DNA of 64,000 nt from Leptospira bouyouniensis (lineage in GTDB: Bacteria > Spirochaetota > Leptospiria > Leptospirales > Leptospiraceae). A program made the position numbers and the translations under genes. Within the stretch, counting starts at the first letter, position 1. Each line of letters starts with the position of its first letter. The notes under the pieces are model-generated. The model was not told the DNA's origin and made no database searches. It saw only the letters and a program-made list of their open reading frames with translations. Location of the stretch: NCBI RefSeq assembly GCF_004769525.1, contig NZ_RQFT01000017.1:62001-126000 (forward strand). The letters run 5' to 3'. Positions 37,924 through 47,103 of the stretch are shown one piece after another.

Positions 37924-38289
37924 TCAAGGCTCTCTTAAAATTTTATCTAGAGATTTTCCTTTTGCCAATTCATCCACTAATTTATCCAAATAACGCACCT
38001 GTTTAGTTAATGGATTTTCAATTTCTTCTACACGATAGCCACAAATCAAACCTTTGATAAGTTTAGCGTTATCATTTAATTTAGCTTTGGCGAAAAAGGT
38101 TTCAAAAGTAACATTTTCTTTGATCAATTCCTTGATTTTTTTTTCATCAAAAGAAGTGAGCCATTGGATGACTTGATTTAATTCTTTTATCGTTCTGCCT
38201 TTTCTTTCAATTTTGGTTACATATAATGGATATACAGATGCAAAAGTCATCTTAGCCATTTTTTCATTATGTTCTTTCGTAGGTTCCAT
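37924..38289 (-). CDS. DUF2200 family protein
   Basis: A 121-residue protein matching DUF2200 (HNEKMAKMTFASVYPLYVTK, KGRTIKELNQVIQWLTSF, GYRVEEIENPLTKQVRYLD). The family is of unknown function and is usually 115-125 residues long, so this copy is complete. It starts 2 bp after the stop of the reductase-like gene and is probably co-transcribed with it. Confidence 0.88.
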   Translation of the reverse strand: MEPTKEHNEKMAKMTFASVYPLYVTKIERKGRTIKELNQVIQWLTSFDEKKIKELIKENVTFETFFAKAKLNDNAKLIKGLICGYRVEEIENPLTKQVRYLDKLVDELAKGKSLDKILREP

Positions 38290-38291
38290 GT

Positions 38292-38855
38292 TTAATGATT
38301 CCTTAGTGTTCGGTAATGAAGAGCAATATTGCCAGAAGGAAATGTTTTAGTACTGACCAATTCTAATCGAATTGTGTTCTCGAGCGAATGGTTAAAAAAC
38401 AATCTTGGACCTTTACCTACGATCACTGGATGGATCACAATTCGATACTCATCGATGAGTCCATAATTAGAAAGTTGTGAGGCAAGACTTAAACTTCCTA
38501 TGCAGATATCTTTTCCAGGTTGTTTTTTAAGATATGTTACTTCTTCTTTTAAGGGTCTTGTCGCAAGTGTTGTATTTGGATCTGAAACTTTTGAGATCGA
38601 ATTTGAAAAAAGAATTTTTTCCATGGCAGTAAACACTTTCGCAAAATCATTGCTAACTTGTGACATTGATTCATTTTTTGCAATTTCTGGCCAAAATGGT
38701 ACCATGAGTTCATAGGTAATCCGACCATAAAGGATTTCACTGCTATTTTGCAACATTTGCATGAAATATTCATGTAATGCTTCATCTGCGTTCATATCGG
38801 AATGGCCAAAAAAACCATCAGCGGAGGCATTGATCCCAAAGATTACCTTTTTCAT
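38292..38855 (-). CDS. Dihydrofolate reductase / RibD C-terminal-like protein
   Basis: A 187-residue protein. The DHFR-fold features are VIFGINASADGFFGH at the start, EILYGRITYELMVPFWP, DICIGSLSLASQL and YRIVIHPVIVGKGPRLF. Members of this RibD_C family are NADPH-dependent reductases of uncertain substrate. It is not a housekeeping FolA. It heads a two-gene unit with DUF2200. Confidence 0.88.
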   Translation of the reverse strand: MKKVIFGINASADGFFGHSDMNADEALHEYFMQMLQNSSEILYGRITYELMVPFWPEIAKNESMSQVSNDFAKVFTAMEKILFSNSISKVSDPNTTLATRPLKEEVTYLKKQPGKDICIGSLSLASQLSNYGLIDEYRIVIHPVIVGKGPRLFFNHSLENTIRLELVSTKTFPSGNIALHYRTLRNH

Positions 38856-39686
38856 TCACCTTTTTATAAGGAGTTAGGTTGTTGTTGGAAGTACATTTTA
38901 TCTAGGAAAGGCTGGAGGAAGGAAAAATCGAAACGATTACAAAACAATAAATTTGGAAACAATCTTATCTGTAAAAGCTCGGAAAATGGAGACATTCTTT
39001 TCAGTTTTCAATTCTGATTTGATTTACAATGATTCCTGCTGAATACAGTTTTTAAACATTTTATGAAACGACATAAATTGAAAATCAGATAACATTTTGT
39101 GAACAAAGATTTTCTGATTAACTTCATTTGGAATGAATCGCGATAAAGTTACATGGTGTAAATGCAACTAAGTTACAAAATGACCGGTATTGTTAGAACC
39201 CAAATTTTATCAGTTGGGATTGAATTATAATTAATAGAAATGCCTAAATTTATCGGATTACGAACATTAGTTTAGAATTTGTAATGGATCACGATGGTGT
39301 TCCAGTTAATAAATATTAATCCAAATGTAAGTTTACTACTTTCGAAGAGGGTAGTCACCAATTAACATAACTTAACACTTGTGAATAAATATGCGATGAT
39401 TTTGAAACGAGATTGATTCTTATATATTCGTTTAACGTTGAGATTATGGTTTTGATAATTCACGGAAGAAAACATGAAACGTTTTGAAGAGAAATATTAT
39501 AACTGTTTTTAGATTCAGATACTAATGCCAGAGTTCATTTTGATCCATTTGAGAATGAGAAATCCTAGAATGTTAGATCGATCAATGACAGAAATAAGAT
39601 TTAGGAAAAAGAAAATTTCGAAAAAAATACTTTCTAACTTGATTCCGCAAAGGAAGTATGTTAGGTATAGAATTGAGCTAAACTAA
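38856..39686. other. Gene-free interval of about 830 bp
   Basis: I found no supportable coding frame or RNA gene here. A plus-strand frame at 38802-39017 lacks a ribosome-binding site and overlaps the reductase start. The stretch is AT-rich with scattered short ORFs. It separates the divergent reductase and DUF1554 genes, so it should hold promoters for both. Confidence 0.5.
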
Positions 39687-40367
39687 ATGAAAAAGATATA
39701 TTACCTTTTTGGTTTTTTTCTTATGTTTTGTTTCCATTGCAAAAAGGCGAATCTTTGCAATCCTGCCGATATTGAAAGTCAATGTGGAATTTTAAACTTG
39801 GCTTTTCAAAAACCTATTTCGTTCGGACCTCCGAAAAAACCCCAATGCTCTCCTTGCCGAATGTTTGTTTCGGCGACATCGTATAATGCAAATTTACAAG
39901 GAATTAGCGGTGCTGATGTTAAATGTTCAATTGATCCGAATAAACCTGCGGATGGAATATATAAAGCTTTACTAGTTGACGATGTGAATCGAAGAGCCTG
40001 CACAAGTGCCAATTGTTCAGTAGGTGGAATCACGGAACAAATCGATTGGGTTGTAGCACCTAATATCAGTTATTATTCATTAAACACTTCAGCTTTAATT
40101 TTTACATCAGATTTGAATGGTGTCTTTACCGGCTCTTTTGCGACAACTATGTCAGCACCAACAGGGATTTGGACAGGGATCAAAAATAATCCATCTTGGG
40201 ATTGGCAAACAGATACATCTCATACATGTACATCCTGGTCTGACAATGTTTCCGCAAACTGTGGGACCTATGGCGTTACATCCTGGCAAGATAGCAGAGC
40301 CATTGCGATTACCTCTGCCTATGGGAATGGCGGAACTCTTAATAATATCCTTTGTATCGAACAATAG
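39687..40367 (+). CDS. DUF1554 lipoprotein
   Basis: A 226-residue lipoprotein with the lipobox LMFCFHC. The mature part starts with a Cys-rich region (CSPCRMFVSATSYNANL, GADVKC) and contains IYKALLVDDVNRRAC and the C-terminal CTSWSDN...CIEQ. This is the DUF1554 pattern, a lectin-like fold largely confined to Leptospira-type lipoproteins. This family is one of the stronger hints for the genus. The function is unknown. Confidence 0.85.
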   Translation: MKKIYYLFGFFLMFCFHCKKANLCNPADIESQCGILNLAFQKPISFGPPKKPQCSPCRMFVSATSYNANLQGISGADVKCSIDPNKPADGIYKALLVDDVNRRACTSANCSVGGITEQIDWVVAPNISYYSLNTSALIFTSDLNGVFTGSFATTMSAPTGIWTGIKNNPSWDWQTDTSHTCTSWSDNVSANCGTYGVTSWQDSRAIAITSAYGNGGTLNNILCIEQ

Positions 40368-40499
40368 TACTAGAACATTTAACTAGTTTTGTCACTTTCT
40401 AATTACCGAACATAGAAATTAATTGAATGTATTTTGTTTGTGTTTATTTTGCTTTGTTATCCTTTAGTGGTAGGTGAAAGAGACTTACAATTCATCTCG

Positions 40500-40799
40500 T
40501 CATTCGTTAGTATACTTTCGAAGGAAATTCATCCAACAGATATTCATCTGTGTAGGTATTATTCTTTTTATGAGCGAAAAACGAAACATCCATAAAATTG
40601 GTAACATAGAAAACAAAAACAATCCTAAGGCCACAAAAAAACAAATGAATGGAGAGGGGAATTGGTTCCCTTTGCCAAATACCTTATCAATTAACTCTTG
40701 TTTGGTATTTCCTGGCCATAAGCCACCGAATCCCCAGTAAATATGAACGAGAGCTAATGAAAAAAGGATTGATGTAGTGATAATCGTAATGAATGTCAT
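40500..40799 (-). CDS. DUF3995-like membrane protein, short at the C-terminus
   Basis: A 99-residue protein with SLALVHIYWGFGGLWPG in the first span, typical of DUF3995, and a second span FICFFVALGLFLFSMLPIL. Family members are usually about 130-150 residues and end with a LRAIGD...YSPLC segment. Here the frame stops after CWMNFLRKYTNE. I found no clear continuation in another frame, so it may be truncated. It starts 2 bp after the esterase stop codon. Confidence 0.65.
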   Translation of the reverse strand: MTFITIITTSILFSLALVHIYWGFGGLWPGNTKQELIDKVFGKGNQFPSPFICFFVALGLFLFSMLPILWMFRFSLIKRIIPTQMNICWMNFLRKYTNE

Positions 40800-40801
40800 C
40801 G

Positions 40802-41914
40802 TTAGTTTAGAGTGAGAGATTGTTTTGTGACAATGAATTGGAAAGCATTTTCTGATAAAGACTTACCATTAATCGTAGCAGACCATGCACTATGACCTTC
40901 TCCCACAAGTGGATTAAATTCATATGCAGCTCCACTTGCGATGTAAGCATCACGAAGAGCTTCTGCTTGCGTAAATGGAACATCGGCATCAAGTGTTCCA
41001 TGAACTATACTAATCGGTGGGTCATTTGCATCAAACCTTGATTGACCAGTGATAGATTGCAAATATGTCATATGATTGATTCCACCCCAATGATTAATGA
41101 CTGTATGAATTTGTGCCCTTGCGGTAAGGTTCGTGCTAGAAAGAGTAGCATCAACTAAAGTGAGAGTTTCATCTCGAAAATCACTAGCATTCGTTATGCC
41201 AAGCATATTCGCTAAAAAGGATCCCGCTGAACCACCAAGAGCTGTAATGAAATTTGTATTGATTCCATAATTTGCCGCATTGGCATACAACCATCGAAGC
41301 GCAGCTTTTGCATCTCTAGCTGCAGGATACATTGCATAACTTTGTTGTTTTTCTGCTGGAGAAAGGCTAGCAAGATTCATCACATATGTTCCCCAAGCTG
41401 TTGAAAGTGTACCGTAAGACGATATCAGCCTATAGTTGATGGAGATACACACCCAACCACGGCTAGTAAAATAATTTGCCATAGCTACAATGTTTGAATC
41501 ATCTTTGGATCCAGTAGAAAAACCACCTCCATGGATAAGGATCATTGCAGGACGATTCCTTGGTGCATTGGTTGGTAAATATAAATCTAAACTTAAATTG
41601 ACTACATTCGTTGTAGGTGATCCCCAATTGGAATGGCTTAATGCTTGTGCATAAATATGCGTCGATTTGGCAACAGTATATGTTGCATTTGACTGTACAG
41701 TAGGAGGAGTTGTCCAACTATTTTGGTTCGAGAGTGCTTGTAATAATAAACCAGAAGCAATTAATGATGTATTTTGTGTATTGTTTTTGTCATCAGAATA
41801 TTCTCCTAAAATGGAACAGGAAACATTCAGTAAACATAATATAAGAAATACATAGATAGGTTTTATAACACAAAAATAATTCCATCCGATTTTGTACTGA
41901 ATCAAGTATTTCAT
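40802..41914 (-). CDS. Lipoprotein alpha/beta-hydrolase (esterase)
   Basis: A protein of about 370 residues. The signal peptide ends in LILCLLNVSC (lipobox). The alpha/beta-hydrolase core has the oxyanion motif LIHGGGFSTGS, nucleophile elbow GGSAGS, aspartate in VHGTLDADVPF and histidine in GEGHSAW. This is the HSL/BD-FAE carboxylesterase plan. I prefer ATG 41914 over the upstream TTG 41944 because it gives a proper signal peptide. The natural substrate is unknown; surface or periplasmic ester hydrolysis is likely. Confidence 0.85.
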   Translation of the reverse strand: MKYLIQYKIGWNYFCVIKPIYVFLILCLLNVSCSILGEYSDDKNNTQNTSLIASGLLLQALSNQNSWTTPPTVQSNATYTVAKSTHIYAQALSHSNWGSPTTNVVNLSLDLYLPTNAPRNRPAMILIHGGGFSTGSKDDSNIVAMANYFTSRGWVCISINYRLISSYGTLSTAWGTYVMNLASLSPAEKQQSYAMYPAARDAKAALRWLYANAANYGINTNFITALGGSAGSFLANMLGITNASDFRDETLTLVDATLSSTNLTARAQIHTVINHWGGINHMTYLQSITGQSRFDANDPPISIVHGTLDADVPFTQAEALRDAYIASGAAYEFNPLVGEGHSAWSATINGKSLSENAFQFIVTKQSLTLN

Positions 41915-42129
41915 ACCATTTACCCTTTCGACTGGGAACAACAATTGAGTAGGGGTTTTTCTTTCATGAAAAATTTTTTTTTATTAGTGTTTGTCACATG
42001 TTTTTGAGATTCAATTCTACTTTGTGAGAAGAAGAATCTTTGTTGATACCAATCTTATTTTCAGCGATAGAATCATGATAAAATAAAAATAACAATGATA
42101 TGTTCTTTGGTTCACTCAATTTCAATCCT

Positions 42130-42199
42130 GCGCCCCGGATTGCAGCGGAAATCCTTTGCGAATGCAAAGATTGGAGCGGAAAGCCGGAAATGTGCGCCC
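42130..42199 (+). repeat. Dispersed palindromic repeat, copy C
   Basis: A 70-bp repeat starting GCGCCCCGGATTG and ending CCGGAAATGTGCGCCC, with the central hairpin CTTTGC/GAAT/GCAAAG. It is intergenic, about 100 bp upstream of selO and downstream in orientation from the divergent esterase gene. The rest of the 41915-42297 gap shows no gene. Confidence 0.88.
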
Positions 42200-42297
42200 A
42201 AAACCTGTGTTCAAAGCAATTTTTAAGTGGAAACTAATCTTTTCAGTTTCATATTAATTAGAGACGCAAAACGAATTCCAAGAAAAGTCTAAACAAT

Positions 42298-43764
42298 ATG
42301 CTATCTTTTTCTTTTCCTGAACATCCCAGTGTAGAAAAAACTTACACATCATTGCCTAATTCTTTTTTCCAATACATAAAACCAACTCCTGTCGCTTCGC
42401 CTAACGTTATTTTTTGGAATGAGAGTTTAGCTAATGAATTTATGTTTGAAAATTGGAAAAAACAGGATTTAATTACCGCCCAATTTTTTTCTGGGACAAG
42501 TTTGCCGGAAAATTTACAGCCGTTTGCTCAAGCCTATGCAGGCCATCAATTTGGACACTTTACAATGTTAGGTGATGGTAGAACAATTGTAATGGGAGAG
42601 TTTCAGAATCGAAGTGGTGAGAGGTATGATTTCCAATGGAAGGGATCTGGTAGAACAAAGTACTCAAGAAATGGAGATGGAAGAGCTACAATTAGTGCTA
42701 TGGTGCGAGAATACATCATGAGTGAGGCAATGGTTGGGTTACAAATTCCAACAACTCGAAGCTTGGCGGTAATTGCAACTGGTGAAACTGTATTACGTGA
42801 CGAACCACAGGAGGGAGCGGTATTAACTCGTGTTGCCTCAAGTCATATCCGTGTAGGAACTTTTGAATATGCTTACCATACATTATCACTACATGAACTA
42901 GAATCTTTATTTCAGTATACTGTAAATAGACATGCTCCGAATCTTCTGAATGCCGACAATCCAGTGCTTGCATTTTTAGAATATGTGATGAAACGACAGG
43001 TAACGCTTGTTACTAATTGGATGCGCGTGGGTTTTATCCATGGTGTGATGAATACCGACAATATGAGTATTTCTGGGGAAACCATTGATTATGGTCCATG
43101 TGCTTTTTTGAATGGTTACTTCGCAAAGAGAGTGTTTAGCTCGATTGATGTAAATGGACGTTATGCATTTGCCAATCAGATGGGTATAGCACAGTGGAAT
43201 CTTGCTTGTTTAACAAATGCCCTCTTGCCTTTGATTGATCCAAACGAGAAAACAGCTATAGACTTAGCAAAAGGAAAATTATCTGAATTAGAAAATTGGT
43301 TCCAAGAAAGTTACATACGGATGTTAGGTGAGAAAATTGGATTTCCAAATTTAACTGAAAAGGATTTACCGTTGTTACAAAACTTATACCAATGGATGCA
43401 AGACACGGAAGCCGATTATACCAATACTTTTCTTGTACTGGAAGGAGCTTACGTTCCAAAGGATTCAATCTATAACGATCATCGATGGAAGGATTGGGTG
43501 AAAGATTGGCAGGATGCAAAAAAGAAACATGGTATCCTCGAAGAAGATGCAATTTATCTTATGCAAAAGACAAATCCAAGTTTGGTTCCTAGAAATCACT
43601 TAGTAGAATTAGCACTTGCTAACGTTCGCCAAGGACAATTAAGGATTGCCGAGGATTTGATCAAAAGAGGCCAATCTCCTTATACACGTTTGTTAGGTTA
43701 TGATTACAACGATGAAGTTCCCAGAGGAGGTGATAGAAACTATCGAACGTTTTGTGGAACTTAA
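42298..43764 (+). CDS. selO: Protein adenylyltransferase SelO (YdiU)
   Basis: A 488-residue pseudokinase-fold enzyme that transfers AMP to protein Ser/Thr/Tyr. Family markers include AQAYAGHQFGHFTMLGDGR, WKGSGRTKYSRNGDGRAT, VRVASSHIRVGTFEYA-type VASSHIRVGTF, GFIHGVMNTDNMSISGETID and the C-terminal TFCGT. Length and ends are normal. SelO is linked to redox homeostasis. The gene is monocistronic; its 3' end faces the chemotaxis-type kinase gene 35 bp away. Confidence 0.93.
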   Translation: MLSFSFPEHPSVEKTYTSLPNSFFQYIKPTPVASPNVIFWNESLANEFMFENWKKQDLITAQFFSGTSLPENLQPFAQAYAGHQFGHFTMLGDGRTIVMGEFQNRSGERYDFQWKGSGRTKYSRNGDGRATISAMVREYIMSEAMVGLQIPTTRSLAVIATGETVLRDEPQEGAVLTRVASSHIRVGTFEYAYHTLSLHELESLFQYTVNRHAPNLLNADNPVLAFLEYVMKRQVTLVTNWMRVGFIHGVMNTDNMSISGETIDYGPCAFLNGYFAKRVFSSIDVNGRYAFANQMGIAQWNLACLTNALLPLIDPNEKTAIDLAKGKLSELENWFQESYIRMLGEKIGFPNLTEKDLPLLQNLYQWMQDTEADYTNTFLVLEGAYVPKDSIYNDHRWKDWVKDWQDAKKKHGILEEDAIYLMQKTNPSLVPRNHLVELALANVRQGQLRIAEDLIKRGQSPYTRLLGYDYNDEVPRGGDRNYRTFCGT

Positions 43765-43799
43765 ATTGCAGATTCGTTACTTGTTTGTCGTTTTCGTTT

Positions 43800-46700
43800 T
43801 TAGGTTTTCGGCAGGTATTTCAAAGGAAAACTAATTATTATTTTGGTTCCATTCTTTCTTTCTAAGTGAATCGTTCCTCTCAATTGTTTTACAAGGATTC
43901 TTAATAATTCAAGACCGAATCCGGTGGAAGATTCAAAGTCAATGTCCTTTGGAATTCCGATACCATTGTCGCTATAAATACAGGAAATTTGGTTGTCTAA
44001 TTTATGGATTACTAGTGAAATCTCACCTTTATCAAATTTCTTAAATGCATATTTCATTGAATTAGTAACAAGTTCATTTAAAATAATACCTAAAGTAGAT
44101 ATCATTTCTGAACTGAGGGCAATTTTATCTAAATGTATCGTTTTTGATACTAAATGACCTTCTGGAAAAATACTAATGATTTCTCCAATCAAATCAGGTA
44201 GATAATCTGAAATATCAATTTCTGATGTATTTCTAGATCGATACAATTTATCATACAAGGTCATCATACTTTGAATTCGACACGATGCATCTACTAAGAT
44301 ATTTTTAGTTGTTTCATTAGTGATTGTGTCTGCTTGTAAATTTAATATTCCTAATACAGTACCCATGTTGTTTTTAATGCGATGGTGAACTTCTTTTAGA
44401 ATGATTTCTTTTTCAGACAATAGATTTTGGACTTCTGTTAAATGAATGTCTAAAGTTTCATTTGTATTCCTTAAAGCAAATTCCAAATCCTTTGTCTTGG
44501 TTATGTTTGTGAATGTAATTACAAGGCCATGGATTCGATCATCTACCGTTCGGTAAGGCATAATCTTTGCTATATACCAAATTTTTGAATTGGATTGAAT
44601 TTCAACTTCTTTGAATATTAAGGTATCTAAAACTTCTTGAGCATCATGAATGAATTCAGGATAATCTAATTTGCTGCCTAAATCCGTTATGGGTCTTCCG
44701 ATGTCAGTAGGTATCATGTTAAATACTCTAGTTACATGTTTTGTGAACCTTCGGATTCTTAAATCCTTATCCAAAAATAAAGTAGCAATATCGGTTCCAT
44801 CTAATAAATTTTTAAAGTCATTTGTTATTGAAATATATTCATCAATTTTGGTTTGTAATTCAGCATTAACAGTTTGTAATTCTTCGTTTAAACTTTGCAT
44901 TTCTTCTTTGGAAGAAGTTATTTCTTCATTTGTTGATTGCAGTTCTTCATTTGTTGATTGCAGTTCTTCATTTGTTGATTGCAATTCTTCATTTGTTGAT
45001 TGCAATTCTTCATTTGTTGATTTTAACTCTTCTTGAGATGTTTGCATCTCTTCAATTGTGAGCTGAAGATCTTCTTTAGTTCTTTGCAGTTCAGCTTCCA
45101 AGACCATCATCTGTGTTTGGTATTTGTTTTTTAATTCCTTCGGGTTTTCTTTAGTGATAGGAATGAGGGTAGGCACATCAACAAAAACGATTAAGAATAA
45201 ACCTGACAATCCATCTGGTTTTTCTATCTTCCGAATGATTACATCTACTAATACAATATTGGAGTTATAGTTTATTTTTAAATTTTTTAGTGTGATGGGA
45301 TTAGTTGATTCTATTACTTTTCTATATGCAATGATGATTTCGTGACTTAAACCTTCCCTTGCCATTAAAAAAATATTTAAGACTGCTTTACCCGCGGCAG
45401 GCTCTAAGTATTTTCCCGTTTTTCCAGTAATGTATATTATATCTCCTTTTTCATTGGTAAGAACACTAGAGGGACTATATTCTTGGAGGAGAATAGTATT
45501 CGTTAATGTTTGAATACTATTTTCCGAATCTTTCATTTTGGATATTTCAAAATTTGCTAACTTTTCAGATTTGAAAAAAGTTGGAAAATCAGTATGTTCA
45601 TTTTTAATCGAAACTTGATTTTTTTCAAAAATTCTTAGTTTTGGATCAATGGTTTTAAAAAATATGTTTTGATTGCCTAAGGTTTCTGCTGTTCCAAGTA
45701 TTAAATATCCTTCTGGTTTTAGACAATATCTAAATAATCCTAATATTTTTTTTTGTAAATTAGGTTCCATATAGATTAGCATATTGCGACAGGATATTAT
45801 ATCGAGTTTTGTAAACGGAGGATCTTTAATGATATCGTGATTTGCAAAAACAACTAATTCTCTAACATTTGGATTGATGTGGTATCCGTTTTCAACTTTT
45901 GTAAAAAAAGTATTTAGTCGATTAATCGAAACATTTTTTTCAATATTTTTTGAGTAAATACCTTGCCTTGCTTTGTTGATTGCTTCTTCATCTAAGTCAG
46001 TGGCAAAAATTTGAATAATAAAACTTTGATAGCTTTTATTTTTAATTTTCGCTTCTAAAAAGGTTATCGCAAGGCTGTATGCTTCTTCACCTGTAGAACA
46101 ACCAGGGATCCAAATTCTTATGATTTCATTCGATGTTTTTTCGAATATTTTTTCAAATATTAATTTTTCAATTCTATCCCAAACTTCTTTATCTCTAAAG
46201 AAATGTGTAACGCCGATTAAAATTTCTTTGAATAAGAATAAAAGTTCATCTGGATTTTCTGTAACATATTTCTCATACAAATGAATGCTTTCTAAATTTA
46301 AAAAAATTATTCTTCGTTCTATTCTTCTAAATAAAGTATTAGTTTTATAATTTGTAAAATCATGACCAGATTTTTGTTTTAAAAGTGATTGTATTACCCT
46401 TAATGATTTAATTGAATCTTCAGGCGGTTGATCAAATTGATTCATTCCAGCTGGAGAATCTATAAAGGACACGAGACTAATTGCTAATTCATCAGGTGAA
46501 GCAATTAAATCGACGTTGACAGCTTTGATTGCATTTAACGGCATACCATCAAATTTTGCAGTGGCTGGATCTTGTACAAATGCTAATCCACTTTCCTTTT
46601 TTATAGATTGAAGTCCAATTCCCCCATCAGTTCCCATACCAGATAAAATTATCCCGACACTTTTTGTTTTATAATCTTTCGCAAGTGATGAAAGAAATAA

Positions 46701-47015
46701 ATCAATTGGTAAACGAAAACCCTTCTGTTCTACAGGTTTTGAAAGATATAAGACGTGATTAGAAATTGATATCGTTTTGTTTGCAGGTAATACATAAACT
46801 GTGTTAGGTTTTACTTTAATTCCATCGGTTGCTGCTATGATAGGTATTGAAGTATGACGTTGTAAGATTTCAGGAATCATACCTTTATGGTTAGGATCTA
46901 AATGAAGGATCACTACATAACTATAACCGGTATCGATTGGCAGATGTTTGAAGAATAATTCTAACGCGTCCAGTCCACCAGCAGAAGCCCCGATACCGAT
47001 GACAGGAAACGTCAT
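43800..47015 (-). CDS. CheB-CheR-PAS-histidine kinase fusion protein
   Basis: A 1071-residue fusion. Residues 1-190 form a CheB methylesterase with S11 (GIGASAGG), H38 (ILHLDPNH) and D130 (GMGTDGG). Residues about 210-480 form a CheR methyltransferase (IWIPGCSTGEEAYSLAI, FATDLDEEAINKARQG, RNMLIYM). A coiled coil at about 645-720 includes five near-identical STNEELQ units. A PAS domain and a HisKA_2-type kinase (VHHRIKNNMGTVLGI, LNELVTNSMKYAF, GFGLELL) end the protein. No chemoreceptor or cheA adjoins it. A non-chemotaxis signalling role, as for similar fusions elsewhere, is likely. Confidence 0.92.
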   Translation of the reverse strand: MTFPVIGIGASAGGLDALELFFKHLPIDTGYSYVVILHLDPNHKGMIPEILQRHTSIPIIAATDGIKVKPNTVYVLPANKTISISNHVLYLSKPVEQKGFRLPIDLFLSSLAKDYKTKSVGIILSGMGTDGGIGLQSIKKESGLAFVQDPATAKFDGMPLNAIKAVNVDLIASPDELAISLVSFIDSPAGMNQFDQPPEDSIKSLRVIQSLLKQKSGHDFTNYKTNTLFRRIERRIIFLNLESIHLYEKYVTENPDELLFLFKEILIGVTHFFRDKEVWDRIEKLIFEKIFEKTSNEIIRIWIPGCSTGEEAYSLAITFLEAKIKNKSYQSFIIQIFATDLDEEAINKARQGIYSKNIEKNVSINRLNTFFTKVENGYHINPNVRELVVFANHDIIKDPPFTKLDIISCRNMLIYMEPNLQKKILGLFRYCLKPEGYLILGTAETLGNQNIFFKTIDPKLRIFEKNQVSIKNEHTDFPTFFKSEKLANFEISKMKDSENSIQTLTNTILLQEYSPSSVLTNEKGDIIYITGKTGKYLEPAAGKAVLNIFLMAREGLSHEIIIAYRKVIESTNPITLKNLKINYNSNIVLVDVIIRKIEKPDGLSGLFLIVFVDVPTLIPITKENPKELKNKYQTQMMVLEAELQRTKEDLQLTIEEMQTSQEELKSTNEELQSTNEELQSTNEELQSTNEELQSTNEEITSSKEEMQSLNEELQTVNAELQTKIDEYISITNDFKNLLDGTDIATLFLDKDLRIRRFTKHVTRVFNMIPTDIGRPITDLGSKLDYPEFIHDAQEVLDTLIFKEVEIQSNSKIWYIAKIMPYRTVDDRIHGLVITFTNITKTKDLEFALRNTNETLDIHLTEVQNLLSEKEIILKEVHHRIKNNMGTVLGILNLQADTITNETTKNILVDASCRIQSMMTLYDKLYRSRNTSEIDISDYLPDLIGEIISIFPEGHLVSKTIHLDKIALSSEMISTLGIILNELVTNSMKYAFKKFDKGEISLVIHKLDNQISCIYSDNGIGIPKDIDFESSTGFGLELLRILVKQLRGTIHLERKNGTKIIISFPLKYLPKT
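44922..45026 (-). repeat. 21-bp tandem repeat, five units, within the CheB/CheR fusion gene
   Basis: Five consecutive 21-bp units (44922-44942 and onward), the first four nearly identical and the fifth diverging at its end, encode STNEELQ heptads of the coiled coil. The period is a multiple of three, so copy changes would keep the reading frame and alter coiled-coil length. Confidence 0.92.
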
Positions 47016-47103
47016 TGGAATAATACCGATTTGAGATTCAATAAATCGGAGAACTTATTTTGGAAATAAAGATTTTGATTGGATTTGGATACTATGGACA
47101 TAT

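Noticed and set aside
38802..39017. 71-codon plus-strand frame
   Set aside because: Antisense to the start of the DHFR-like gene, no ribosome-binding site and no similarity.
44922..45026. CRISPR-like spacing of short repeats
   Set aside because: The repeats are contiguous with no spacers and encode a coiled coil.
44671..45036. 121-codon plus-strand frame rich in SSFVDC repeats
   Set aside because: It is the reverse reading of the 21-bp tandem repeats in the CheB/CheR fusion gene.
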